Shown here: positions 1 through 5,733 of the stretch, in pieces
Position numbering within the stretch: the stretch's first letter is position 1
How the letters are laid out: each line of letters begins with the position of its first letter
The notes under the pieces: model-generated
Seen by the model: the letters and a program-made list of their open reading frames with translations, nothing else
Database searches by the model: none
Told to the model about the DNA's origin: nothing
Assembly (NCBI GenBank): GCA_002497685.1
Contig: DAEH01000083.1
Coordinates: 1 to 8,311 of the forward strand
DNA length: 8,311 nt
Source: Euryarchaeota archaeon UBA169
GTDB taxonomy: Archaea; Thermoplasmatota; Poseidoniia; MGIII; CG-Epi1
Direction of reading: 5' to 3'
Translations under genes and position numbers: made by a program

Positions 1-19
1 CTTTGCTTAATTTAAGTCT

Positions 20-235
20 TCAGGCTTTCTCATCCTTTTTCTGAGAAAAAAAGCCAAAAGAGTAGAGAATCATCACTGCAAAGAATATGATTCCACCGGC
101 AGGAGGAAAACCTAGTAAATCACCTACGATCATTCCTAACAATGCTGTATTAATGGCAGAGAAAATTACGAAGAGTACAGTGGGATTTCCATCTGAATCG
201 TAAAATAGACCTCCAGTCTTCTTTTCTTCTGACAT
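20..235 (-). CDS. Small two-helix membrane protein, function unknown
   Basis: This is a 71-residue protein with a charged N-terminus (residues 1-17), a hydrophobic stretch at about 19-38, a Gly-Pro-rich turn (GFPPAGG, 42-48), a second hydrophobic stretch at about 46-63 and a lysine/acid tail. It therefore looks like a helical hairpin with both ends on the same side, probably cytosolic. The ATG is preceded by GGGAG only two bases away, which is unusually close for a Shine-Dalgarno site, so translation from a very short leader is possible. It lies about 80 bases downstream of the DUF5654-like gene on the same strand, so it may have its own promoter. I do not recognise the family. The clean hairpin layout and the conventional ATG argue that it is real. 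Confidence 0.68.
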   Translation of the reverse strand: MSEEKKTGGLFYDSDGNPTVLFVIFSAINTALLGMIVGDLLGFPPAGGIIFFAVMILYSFGFFSQKKDEKA

Positions 236-258
236 AACTCCCAGATACCTTTGTTTAC

Positions 259-265
259 TTTAATA
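259..265 (-). promoter_or_regulatory. Possible TATA box for the 71-residue membrane protein
   Basis: Read on the minus strand this is TATTAAA, centred about 27 bases before the ATG at 235. At the usual archaeal spacing of about 25 bases this would start transcription almost at the start codon and give a leaderless mRNA. A second AT-rich candidate, the palindrome at 295-304, lies further upstream. Evidence is motif and spacing only. Confidence 0.3.
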
Positions 266-317
266 CTGTGGTTGGTTTGTTCTTTGCTGGGTTCTACTAT
301 AGTATCCTTAAAGCGCC

Positions 318-626
318 TTAGTCTTCTTTATTCTCGTCTTCGTCATCATCAAAGTAGGATTGTACTCTATCTATTTCTTTTTCTACTCTTTCATTTAATG
401 TTATAGCAAATTTAGCTAATACCATAACGAGTGCAGTTACTGCAATGGCACTAATGTACATTCCTTGAAGAGTTCCATCATCTGTATTTGGTAGCAAATA
501 ATCAACTGTAGCGATTATAGTATCTTTCCAGACCAAAGCAACAACAAGACCAAAAGCAGTCATAACCGAAGATAGTACAATTTGTCTTACGTTTAATTTT
601 TCAATATTTTCTTTAAAATCACTCAT
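318..626 (-). CDS. DUF5654-like two-helix membrane protein
   Basis: The protein has 102 residues. It has a short amphipathic N-terminus, a hydrophobic segment at about 14-33 ending in ALVWKDTI, a loop, a second hydrophobic segment at about 55-75, and a very acidic tail (about 92-102). The 'A-L-x-W-x-D-x-I' turn after the first helix resembles the archaeal/bacterial DUF5654 type as I remember it; no biochemical role is known to me. I chose the ATG at 624-626 rather than the in-frame TTG at 636-638. The minus-strand GAGG ends seven bases before the ATG, while the TTG codon would itself overlap the Shine-Dalgarno site. The start overlaps the end of the upstream Cys-rich gene by eight bases (ATGAGTGA), which suggests translational coupling. 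Confidence 0.75.
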   Translation of the reverse strand: MSDFKENIEKLNVRQIVLSSVMTAFGLVVALVWKDTIIATVDYLLPNTDDGTLQGMYISAIAVTALVMVLAKFAITLNERVEKEIDRVQSYFDDDEDENKED

Positions 627-873
627 TTTTTTCCTCAACTATATTTTTTTCTTTAAGATTTATATCATATATTGAGAAAATAAACAGGTCCGGGTTCTTT
701 TTTATTCTATCAACACATGCGCCACACATGGGTTGTATGAAACCTTGATTCTCATCATGCTTGTGTCTTAAATCACCTTCATAGCAATGAGATACTAAGA
801 ACTCAGCTTCTGACGGTTGATTCAACTTTGTTGGAGTCAATCCATGAACATCGATACACATTCTACAATACAT
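619..873 (-). CDS. Small Cys-rich, probably zinc-binding protein
   Basis: This 84-residue protein has two CxxC knuckles, C3-C6 at the extreme N-terminus and C50-C53 (CGAC), plus C30 and several histidines (H10, H29, H37, H39) between them. The pattern suggests one structural zinc site closed by the two knuckles. The C-terminal 30 residues are charged and carry no motif I recognise. The ATG at 871-873 puts the first knuckle directly after the start. The frame extends three codons further to a TTG at 880-882, but that has no ribosome-binding support. No Shine-Dalgarno site is visible before the ATG either, so the mRNA may be leaderless. It is the promoter-proximal gene of an operon with the DUF5654-like gene and is divergent from the Sec61-beta gene. 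Function unknown. Confidence 0.7.
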   Translation of the reverse strand: MYCRMCIDVHGLTPTKLNQPSEAEFLVSHCYEGDLRHKHDENQGFIQPMCGACVDRIKKNPDLFIFSIYDINLKEKNIVEEKNE

Positions 874-902
874 CTTATACAATCAGATTTACTGGAAATG
901 TG

Positions 903-910
903 GTATTATA
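903..910. promoter_or_regulatory. AT-rich element that could serve as TATA box for both divergent genes
   Basis: The plus strand reads GTATTATA, the minus strand TATAATAC. Its centre lies about 48 bases before the Sec61-beta ATG, nearly the same geometry as the TATA box of tfb (44 bases), and would leave a leader of roughly 23 bases containing GGGAG. It lies about 33 bases before the ATG of the minus-strand Cys-rich gene, which would give an almost leaderless mRNA and match the lack of a Shine-Dalgarno site there. A competing plus-strand TATA candidate (TTTTAAATA) is at 925-933. Assignment is by spacing only. Confidence 0.35.
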
Positions 911-924
911 GTTATGCTAATTAA

Positions 925-933
925 TTTTAAATA
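925..933 (+). promoter_or_regulatory. Alternative TATA box before the Sec61-beta gene
   Basis: TTTTAAATA matches the archaeal TATA consensus better than the element at 903-910. Its centre is only about 26 bases before the ATG at 955, so it would produce a leaderless transcript and leave the GGGAG at 940-944 untranscribed. Which element is used cannot be decided from sequence alone. Confidence 0.35.
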
Positions 934-954
934 AGACTAGGGAGTCGAAAAATT

Positions 955-1200
955 ATGGCAAAAGAAAAGAAGACACAAGGTTTTCAGTCTGCAGCAGGTC
1001 TTATTCGGTATTTCGATGCAGAAGATAGTAATGCCATTCAGATTTCAAGATGGGGCGTAATGTTAGCTTGTTTATTAGCAATTATAGTTGTTGAAGTATC
1101 TGAAGCAGTCGGAAGAGAAACTGGCGCTTATGTTCTACTTGCAGGTGTAGTGTTCCTAATTCTAAACGAGATTCGTAATAGGCGTTCAGGTTCTGTATAA
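955..1200 (+). CDS. Preprotein translocase subunit Sec61-beta (archaeal SecG-type), C-terminally extended
   Basis: The N-terminal part, with SAAGLIRYF at residues 12-20 followed by an acidic patch (D21, E23, D24), is the hallmark of archaeal Sec61-beta, the small non-essential-type subunit beside the SecYE channel. A membrane helix follows at about 34-49 (containing E47), which is the usual tail anchor. Archaeal homologues normally end there, at about 50-60 residues. This one has 81 residues, with a second hydrophobic stretch at about 57-71 and a basic tail. The ATG is ten bases after GGGAG. The gene is divergent from the small minus-strand genes and 30 bases before the transglutaminase fusion, which may be co-transcribed. 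Family identity rests on the N-terminal motif; the extension is seen directly. Confidence 0.85.
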   Translation: MAKEKKTQGFQSAAGLIRYFDAEDSNAIQISRWGVMLACLLAIIVVEVSEAVGRETGAYVLLAGVVFLILNEIRNRRSGSV

Positions 1201-1230
1201 TTTTATTAACGTTTTTCTAAATCAGGAATT

Positions 1231-2451
1231 ATGAAGCTCTGTGATTTTTGTGGTTTTGTAATTAAGGAACAAGAGGCACAGTGTTCAAATTGTAGGATGA
1301 TTGTTCCAGGTAGAGAGTCTTTGGTAGCTCCACCAAAAGCAGTTTCCCTAGAGAAGCCTCCAGTATCCTCAGTTCCAGTCAATAGTATTTCCAGTTATAT
1401 ACCTAAAAAGTTTATAGCTCTTTTACTTGTTGCAGGTCTTTTTGCTTCACCACAGACTCAGATTTTATTGACGGATGGTATGGATTATTGGGATGAAATG
1501 AATACGCCTTACTACACAATACCTGAGACAATAACGTTAACGTATGTACGTAATTTTGAGATATTTATTGAAGAAGGTAATGAAGTTGAATATTCTTTAA
1601 CGCTAAGCCTTCCTAGTAATCGTCCTTCGGGGTCACAAACGGATACTATGGAATGGCAAGTAATTGATAATGTGAATGTTAGTCCTAGCTATAACCTAAC
1701 TAAAGAAGGTAGGATGGAATGGCGAAATAATCTCAGTGGGAGTGACAGAGATTACATTAGTCTGGAATATACAGCTACAATTAATCTTATACGTCCAGAT
1801 TTGAAAATTGCAGATTCAGGATCAGTAAGTGATATTCCGGAAGATTTTGATATTTATTTAGAAGATGAATGGCTTATTGAGCCTAGTAATTCCGAAATTC
1901 AGATTTTAGCCATCGAATTATCAAATGGCACTAATGGTAATGTTATGCAAATATTGAAAAATATATTTGATTATATAGAAAGCAATTACAAATATCAGAA
2001 ATCCTCAGTTCCTAAAAGTTGTCCAGATATTATAGTTGGCAGAGTGGGAGATTGTGATGATTTTTCTATATTATTCAGTTCAATTGCTAGAGCTGCAGGT
2101 ATTCCAGCATGGTTAGAGCTAGGGATAATTCCTGCATTTATTGATACTAGTCAAGGTTGTGATTTGAGAGATTGGGGGGGTCACGCATGGGTCAATGCAG
2201 TAGTGCCGCTTAGTGATGGTACAATTACAGTGGTTAATATTGACTTAGCAAATTCCTACTTTATGTGGTTACCTCCATATCGAATATCTGACTGGGTTGA
2301 CAACGGTAATGGCGATGACTTAGATTCATATTATTATCTTTTTAGCAGTAAAGGCATTAATTCTCAAGCAACATATAAAGAAAATTCATATGTTTCAGAT
2401 TGCGAGATTCAGGGTGAGATTAAGCTTACAGATTTAGATTTAGAGTTATGA
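1231..2451 (+). CDS. Membrane-anchored transglutaminase-like protein with N-terminal zinc ribbon
   Basis: The protein has 406 residues. It begins with a zinc ribbon (C4, C7, C18, C21), then a Pro/Ser/Val-rich linker, a short hydrophobic anchor (about 57-73), a beta-rich region (about 95-210), and a transglutaminase-like cysteine-protease fold in the C-terminal half. The catalytic triad is visible: C275 in GDCDDFS, H318 in GGHAWV and D338 in NIDLAN. The fold family includes transglutaminases, peptide N-glycanases and cysteine proteases, so the reaction cannot be named. By analogy it would act on protein substrates. The likely topology is a cytosolic ribbon with the enzyme domain outside. AGGA precedes the ATG by three bases. 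The gene overlaps the following acetyltransferase by ATGA. T-rich bases lie between it and the Sec61-beta gene, so it may or may not share that transcript. Confidence 0.85.
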   Translation: MKLCDFCGFVIKEQEAQCSNCRMIVPGRESLVAPPKAVSLEKPPVSSVPVNSISSYIPKKFIALLLVAGLFASPQTQILLTDGMDYWDEMNTPYYTIPETITLTYVRNFEIFIEEGNEVEYSLTLSLPSNRPSGSQTDTMEWQVIDNVNVSPSYNLTKEGRMEWRNNLSGSDRDYISLEYTATINLIRPDLKIADSGSVSDIPEDFDIYLEDEWLIEPSNSEIQILAIELSNGTNGNVMQILKNIFDYIESNYKYQKSSVPKSCPDIIVGRVGDCDDFSILFSSIARAAGIPAWLELGIIPAFIDTSQGCDLRDWGGHAWVNAVVPLSDGTITVVNIDLANSYFMWLPPYRISDWVDNGNGDDLDSYYYLFSSKGINSQATYKENSYVSDCEIQGEIKLTDLDLEL

Positions 2452-2879
2452 TTATAGATAAGTTCTCAGAGCTAGATTTAGATAATCTGATGGATTTCCT
2501 AGATGATAATATCACTGAAAATTACGAAAAGGGTGTTTTCCTTACAATAATGAAGCGTTGGCCTGAAGGTTTTTTAGTTGTTAGATCAAACAATAAGATT
2601 TCAGGTGTAGCATGTGGTGCCATTCAGCCCAATTCAAAATTGAGAGTTCTCATTATAGCGCTAGCAACGGAATTTAGAAGGAAAGGACTTGGTAAAAAAC
2701 TTTTAAATATGATGATTGAAGAGAGTCTCGATTATGGTGTAAGAAAGGTAACGCTGGAAGTAAGGAAAGACTCACAGGCAATACTATTTTATAGAAAATT
2801 AAATTTTTCTAGCGTAGATGTTTTACCATGCTATTATCAAGATGGCTGTGACGGAATAGTCATGGAAAAGCAAATCTAG
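2448..2879 (+). CDS. GNAT-family N-acetyltransferase
   Basis: This single-domain protein of 143 residues is the usual size for a GNAT enzyme, which moves acetyl from acetyl-CoA to an amine. The pyrophosphate-binding motif A is clear: a beta strand (about 67-74) followed by R77-R-K-G80-L-G82 and a helix. A later strand with VTLEVRKDSQAILFYRKLNF (about 104-123) matches motif B, where a residue near the tyrosine often acts as acid. The fold resembles RimI-like protein acetyltransferases, but the substrate cannot be told. The start overlaps the stop of the transglutaminase gene (ATGA), without a good Shine-Dalgarno site, so translation is probably coupled and the two may work together. Its end lies 71 bases before the TFB start. 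Confidence 0.87.
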   Translation: MIIDKFSELDLDNLMDFLDDNITENYEKGVFLTIMKRWPEGFLVVRSNNKISGVACGAIQPNSKLRVLIIALATEFRRKGLGKKLLNMMIEESLDYGVRKVTLEVRKDSQAILFYRKLNFSSVDVLPCYYQDGCDGIVMEKQI

Positions 2880-2902
2880 CTACAAACTAGTTCAAGCAAA
2901 TC

Positions 2903-2910
2903 TTTTTATA
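2903..2910 (+). promoter_or_regulatory. TATA box of the tfb transcription unit
   Basis: TTTTTATA is preceded by an A-rich stretch (AGCAAATC) in the BRE position. Its centre is about 44 bases before the ATG of tfb. Transcription at the normal distance would begin near 2931-2933 and leave a leader of about 19 bases with a strong Shine-Dalgarno site. This is the clearest promoter in the window and probably drives the long downstream unit. Confidence 0.65.
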
Positions 2911-2938
2911 CACCCCTAAATCCACAAGGTTCCCATTT

Positions 2939-2946
2939 GGGGAGGA
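2939..2946 (+). promoter_or_regulatory. Shine-Dalgarno site of tfb
   Basis: The GGGGAGGA run ends four bases before the ATG at 2951. It is one of the two strongest ribosome-binding sites in the window, the other being before the 55-residue gene, and it fixes the TFB start. Confidence 0.65.
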
Positions 2947-2950
2947 AACC

Positions 2951-3886
2951 ATGGCTGACAAAAACGAAGACGATAATGTTGATGAAATAACGGCTTGTCC
3001 AGATTGTAAAGGAACACATTTGAAGCGTGATTATGATCATGCAGAGATTGTTTGCGCAGATTGTGGTTTAGTATTAGAAGATAATATTGTGGATACAGGT
3101 CCTGAATGGAGAGCTTTTGACATGCAACAGGAAAATGCACTTGCAAGAGCAGGTCCTCCAATGTCAACAACGCTGCCAGACAAAGGTTTGTCAACAGAAA
3201 TTTCACCAACTAACAGAGACTACTACGGTAGATCAATATCAAATAAAAATCAGTCGATGCTTTTCAGAATGAGAAAATGGCAAAGACGTGCTCGAGCTTC
3301 TAAGTCAGCTGAAAGAAACATGGCTGTGGCTATGCGTGAAATGCAAGCTGTAGCAACTAACTTGAAGTTACCAAGAAGAATCCAGGAAACTGCAGCTTTC
3401 ATTTACAGGAGAGCAATACAAGAGCAGTCATTAAGTGGAAGGGCAATTGAAATGGTTGCTTGTGCAGCACTATATGCTGCATGTAGGCAGGAAGGAGTAC
3501 CAAGAACACTTACAGAGATTAGCAGGCATAGCCGTTACTCACGAAAAGAGATATCACGAACATATCAAGTAATGGTAAAAGCACTAAAAATGCATTCAAT
3601 GCCACCTTTACCTGAAGATTACTTGCCTAGAATTTGTTCAAAATTAGAGTTAACTCCGAAAGTTGAGGGTGCAGCTAGAGATTTATTGAGAGCAGCACAG
3701 GATGTTCCTTTAACAAACTCGGTTCCAATATCACTTGCAGCCGCAGCAGTTTACATCGCTTCGATTGTTAATAATGAAAGAAGGAAACAAAAAGATGTTG
3801 CAAGGGCAGCAGATTTGACTGAAGTGACAATTAGAAGTAGATACAAAGAAATGGCTCAATTTTTAAACATAGACATACATATTTAA
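2951..3886 (+). CDS. tfb: Transcription initiation factor TFB (archaeal TFIIB)
   Basis: The protein has 311 residues, the normal length for the family. TFB recruits RNA polymerase to TBP bound at the TATA box and reads the BRE. The N-terminal zinc ribbon has C16-x2-C19 and C35-x2-C38. The B-reader/linker follows with GPEWRAFD and a DKGLST motif, then two cyclin-like repeats (about 110-205 and 210-311), the second ending with the recognition-helix region VTIRSRYKEM. All expected parts are present. The linker sequence before DKGLST (ALARAGPPMSTTLP) differs from the common SRVGAPTT form but keeps its layout. It has its own promoter and strong Shine-Dalgarno site and heads a string of same-strand genes. 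Many archaea carry several TFBs, so whether this is the main one cannot be seen. Confidence 0.96.
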   Translation: MADKNEDDNVDEITACPDCKGTHLKRDYDHAEIVCADCGLVLEDNIVDTGPEWRAFDMQQENALARAGPPMSTTLPDKGLSTEISPTNRDYYGRSISNKNQSMLFRMRKWQRRARASKSAERNMAVAMREMQAVATNLKLPRRIQETAAFIYRRAIQEQSLSGRAIEMVACAALYAACRQEGVPRTLTEISRHSRYSRKEISRTYQVMVKALKMHSMPPLPEDYLPRICSKLELTPKVEGAARDLLRAAQDVPLTNSVPISLAAAAVYIASIVNNERRKQKDVARAADLTEVTIRSRYKEMAQFLNIDIHI

Positions 3887-3890
3887 TTTA

Positions 3891-4478
3891 ATGATTGATC
3901 AGGCTATCTATAGGCGTTTTAACCATACCGTAGCAGCTTGTTTTGTAATTTATTTCCTTTTCCCAAAATACATTCTTAATTTTGATAGAGTTTATTTTGT
4001 AATTATTTTCTGGTTAAGTATTATATTAATTGAATATTTCAGGTTAAGTGGAGCTTTTACGTTAGATGGTATGAGAGATTATGAAGATACGAGAGTCGCT
4101 GGCTTCGTTTGGTTTGCAACAGGAACTTGTATGATATTATTTTTTTATGAAATCGGAATGTTTCCAGAAATATTTGCAGTTTCGACAATTATTATGGCTT
4201 CATTTGTGGATCCCTTAATTGGAGAAGTCAATAGAAAATATGGAAATAGAAAAGGATTTCTTGCAGGATTAATTGGAAGTTTTGTTATATATCAATTAAT
4301 TATTGGTGTAATTTTTTACGCTTTTGTTGGTAGTATGGTAGCAGTCATTGTAGAACGGCCAAAATTTAAATGGTTAGATGATGATTTATTGATACAGATA
4401 TTTCCGATACTTGTTATGACAATTTTTTATTTTTCAGGTTTAGGGCCAGATTTGCCATTAACATTGGAGGGTAATTAA
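3891..4478 (+). CDS. Polytopic membrane protein, dolichol/phytol-kinase-like (CTP-dependent lipid kinase family)
   Basis: The 195-residue protein has about five to six hydrophobic segments. Features matching the dolichol kinase (SEC59), phytol kinase (VTE5) and yeast DGK1 family are an early RRFNH (8-12, compare RRKxxH), D107 in SFVDPLIGEVNRKYG (family G-D-x-x-A-x-x-x-G-x-x-x-G), E155 in AVIVE, and an acidic cluster D163-D165 just before LLIQIFP (family D-N-L-x-x-P). The family phosphorylates a polyprenol or lipid alcohol using CTP at the membrane. In archaea it would feed dolichyl-phosphate for N-glycosylation or lipid salvage. The usual K-S/T-x-E-G element after the G-rich motif is poorly kept (RKGFLAG here), so activity is uncertain. 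The ATG lies four bases after the tfb stop, without a Shine-Dalgarno site. Confidence 0.68.
   Translation: MIDQAIYRRFNHTVAACFVIYFLFPKYILNFDRVYFVIIFWLSIILIEYFRLSGAFTLDGMRDYEDTRVAGFVWFATGTCMILFFYEIGMFPEIFAVSTIIMASFVDPLIGEVNRKYGNRKGFLAGLIGSFVIYQLIIGVIFYAFVGSMVAVIVERPKFKWLDDDLLIQIFPILVMTIFYFSGLGPDLPLTLEGN
4466..4471 (+). promoter_or_regulatory. Shine-Dalgarno site of the 55-residue membrane protein
   Basis: GGAGGG lies inside the last codons of the kinase-like gene with a seven-base spacer to the ATG at 4479. This is close to ideal and is the main evidence that the tiny downstream gene is translated. Confidence 0.6.
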
Positions 4479-4646
4479 ATGGAATTTACTAAGATTTACG
4501 TTGGTGTATTATATTTGGTAGTAGTAATTACTTCTCTTATATTCTATCTTAATAATTATTATATTATAGCTTCTTTATTGATATTAGGTAATGTGTTGCC
4601 AGGGTATAAACTGGCAGTATCATTGAGTGGTAATCATGAAAATTAA
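4479..4646 (+). CDS. 55-residue membrane microprotein, function unknown
   Basis: Translation from the ATG gives 55 residues. A short charged head (MEFTK) is followed by a hydrophobic segment at about 7-24, then NNYY, a second hydrophobic segment at about 28-41, and a polar tail ending in N-H-E-N. It would form a helical hairpin. The start immediately follows the stop of the kinase-like gene with no gap, has a near-perfect Shine-Dalgarno site, and its end overlaps the peptidase start by 11 bases. That places it squarely in the operon. It fills what would otherwise be a 157-base gap between genes. It could be a partner of the kinase-like membrane protein, but that is inference from position. 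No family recognised. Confidence 0.7.
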   Translation: MEFTKIYVGVLYLVVVITSLIFYLNNYYIIASLLILGNVLPGYKLAVSLSGNHEN

Positions 4647-5733
4647 TTATGAAAGAAGATGGTCCCAAATACAGGAAAAGATTGGGAAAAATGATGCCTT
4701 TATTTCTGCATTACCTGGAAATACAAGATATTTAGCTAATTCAGAGTCACCTCCAGGATCTCCGCCAGGTTCTACAATGAATTATGTAGTTATTCCTCAA
4801 TCAGGAGAACCAATAGCAATAACGTCTTCACTTGAAGAGCATAGATGCAGGCATGAGTCTTCGGTCGAAGAGATACGATGTTGGACATCTTATCCTGAAA
4901 TTAAATCAGATGGAAAAAGTGCATTAGATGTTCTGAAAGCAACATTATCTGATATTAGAGCTAAGAAAGTGCTTGCAGATAGCAAAATTAGTTTAGGGAG
5001 ATCTTTCAATATTTCTTTAGATTCTAGTCTAAATGACTTAAGATCAATAAAAATGCCCGAAGAAGTAGAGCGCATAAAGAAAGCAGTTAAGCAATCAGAT
5101 TTGGGGCAGGCTTTTGCCCATAGTTTAGTAGAATCTGGAGAAGGTTTATCAGAGAAGGAAGTAAGAGCTGAGATTGATTATTATATGGCAAGACAGGGAA
5201 TTCAGGAGAATTCATTTAGTACTATTGTTGCATCAGGCCCAAACGCAGCACATTCACATCACTCCAACACAGATAGGAAATTAAAAGTTGGAGATCCGGT
5301 AATTTGTGATTTTGGAGTTTTTTGGGATGGATATTGTTCGGACATTACAAGGACATACTTTGTTGGAGGCAAGCCTTCAGATGAATGGAGAGAGATATAT
5401 CAGATAGTTATGCAGGCAAATGAGAAATCAACTGAGGCTTTGGTTGAAAGTTCAACAGGACACTTAGTTGATAAAGCAGGTAGAGATTTCATAAGTAAGA
5501 AAGGGTTTGGTGCAAATTTTGTGCACGGTACAGGGCATGGCTTCGGTTTAGAAATACATGAATATCCTTCTATAACCTATAAATCCAAGGTTAAAATTAA
5601 GAATTCGATGGCAGTAACTATAGAGCCAGGAATTTATATTCCAGGTAAAGGCGGAATCCGTATTGAAGATGATGTGTTACCCAAGGGCGATAAACCTATT
5701 GTCTTAACGAAAGCCAAAAAGGAGTTATATTAA
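4636..5733 (+). CDS. pepQ: M24-family Xaa-Pro dipeptidase / aminopeptidase P-like
   Basis: The 365-residue protein has an N-terminal creatinase-type domain (about 1-130) and a C-terminal pita-bread catalytic domain. All five ligands of the two-metal centre are visible: D225 and D236 (spacing 11), H301 in GHGFGLEIH, E330 in TIEPG and E344 in IRIEDD. H308 is the second conserved histidine. This matches prolidases, which cut Xaa-Pro dipeptides in the cytosol; aminopeptidase P activity is the alternative. The PPGSPPGS repeat at about residues 39-46 comes from a tandem imperfect 12-base repeat. I chose the ATG at 4636 over an in-frame GTG at 4627 because nothing in the sequence favours the GTG. 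Ribosome-binding signals are weak and translation is probably coupled to the overlapping 55-residue gene. Confidence 0.9.
   Translation: MKINYERRWSQIQEKIGKNDAFISALPGNTRYLANSESPPGSPPGSTMNYVVIPQSGEPIAITSSLEEHRCRHESSVEEIRCWTSYPEIKSDGKSALDVLKATLSDIRAKKVLADSKISLGRSFNISLDSSLNDLRSIKMPEEVERIKKAVKQSDLGQAFAHSLVESGEGLSEKEVRAEIDYYMARQGIQENSFSTIVASGPNAAHSHHSNTDRKLKVGDPVICDFGVFWDGYCSDITRTYFVGGKPSDEWREIYQIVMQANEKSTEALVESSTGHLVDKAGRDFISKKGFGANFVHGTGHGFGLEIHEYPSITYKSKVKIKNSMAVTIEPGIYIPGKGGIRIEDDVLPKGDKPIVLTKAKKELY
5721..5724 (+). promoter_or_regulatory. Shine-Dalgarno site of elp3
   Basis: GGAG, extended upstream by A residues, sits in the last codons of the peptidase gene, eight bases before the ATG at 5733. 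It decides the Elp3 start, which shares one base with the preceding stop (TAATG). Confidence 0.55.

Noticed and set aside
624..638. Upstream TTG start for the DUF5654-like gene
   Set aside because: The TTG and the next codon contain the GAGG that serves the ATG at 624-626; a start there would lack a site of its own.
871..882. Upstream TTG start for the Cys-rich gene
   Set aside because: No ribosome-binding support; the ATG three codons later gives a CxxC knuckle at the expected extreme N-terminus.
1201..1230. T-rich stretch after the Sec61-beta gene as a terminator
   Set aside because: Archaeal termination can use T-runs, but the run here is short and interrupted in an AT-rich genome, and the next gene begins at once, so read-through is as likely.
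2916..3209. Minus-strand open frame of 97 codons antisense to the start of tfb
   Set aside because: It lies wholly over the tfb promoter and zinc-ribbon coding region, its translation is low in charge pattern and resembles no protein, and TFB is unmistakable on the other strand.
4627..4638. GTG start for the M24 peptidase three codons upstream
   Set aside because: No better ribosome-binding site than for the ATG at 4636, and the added residues belong to no recognisable domain.
4750..4773. Tandem 12-base repeat in the peptidase gene as a repeat element
   Set aside because: It is just two imperfect copies encoding Pro-Pro-Gly-Ser within a coding region, too short to be a mobile or CRISPR-like repeat.
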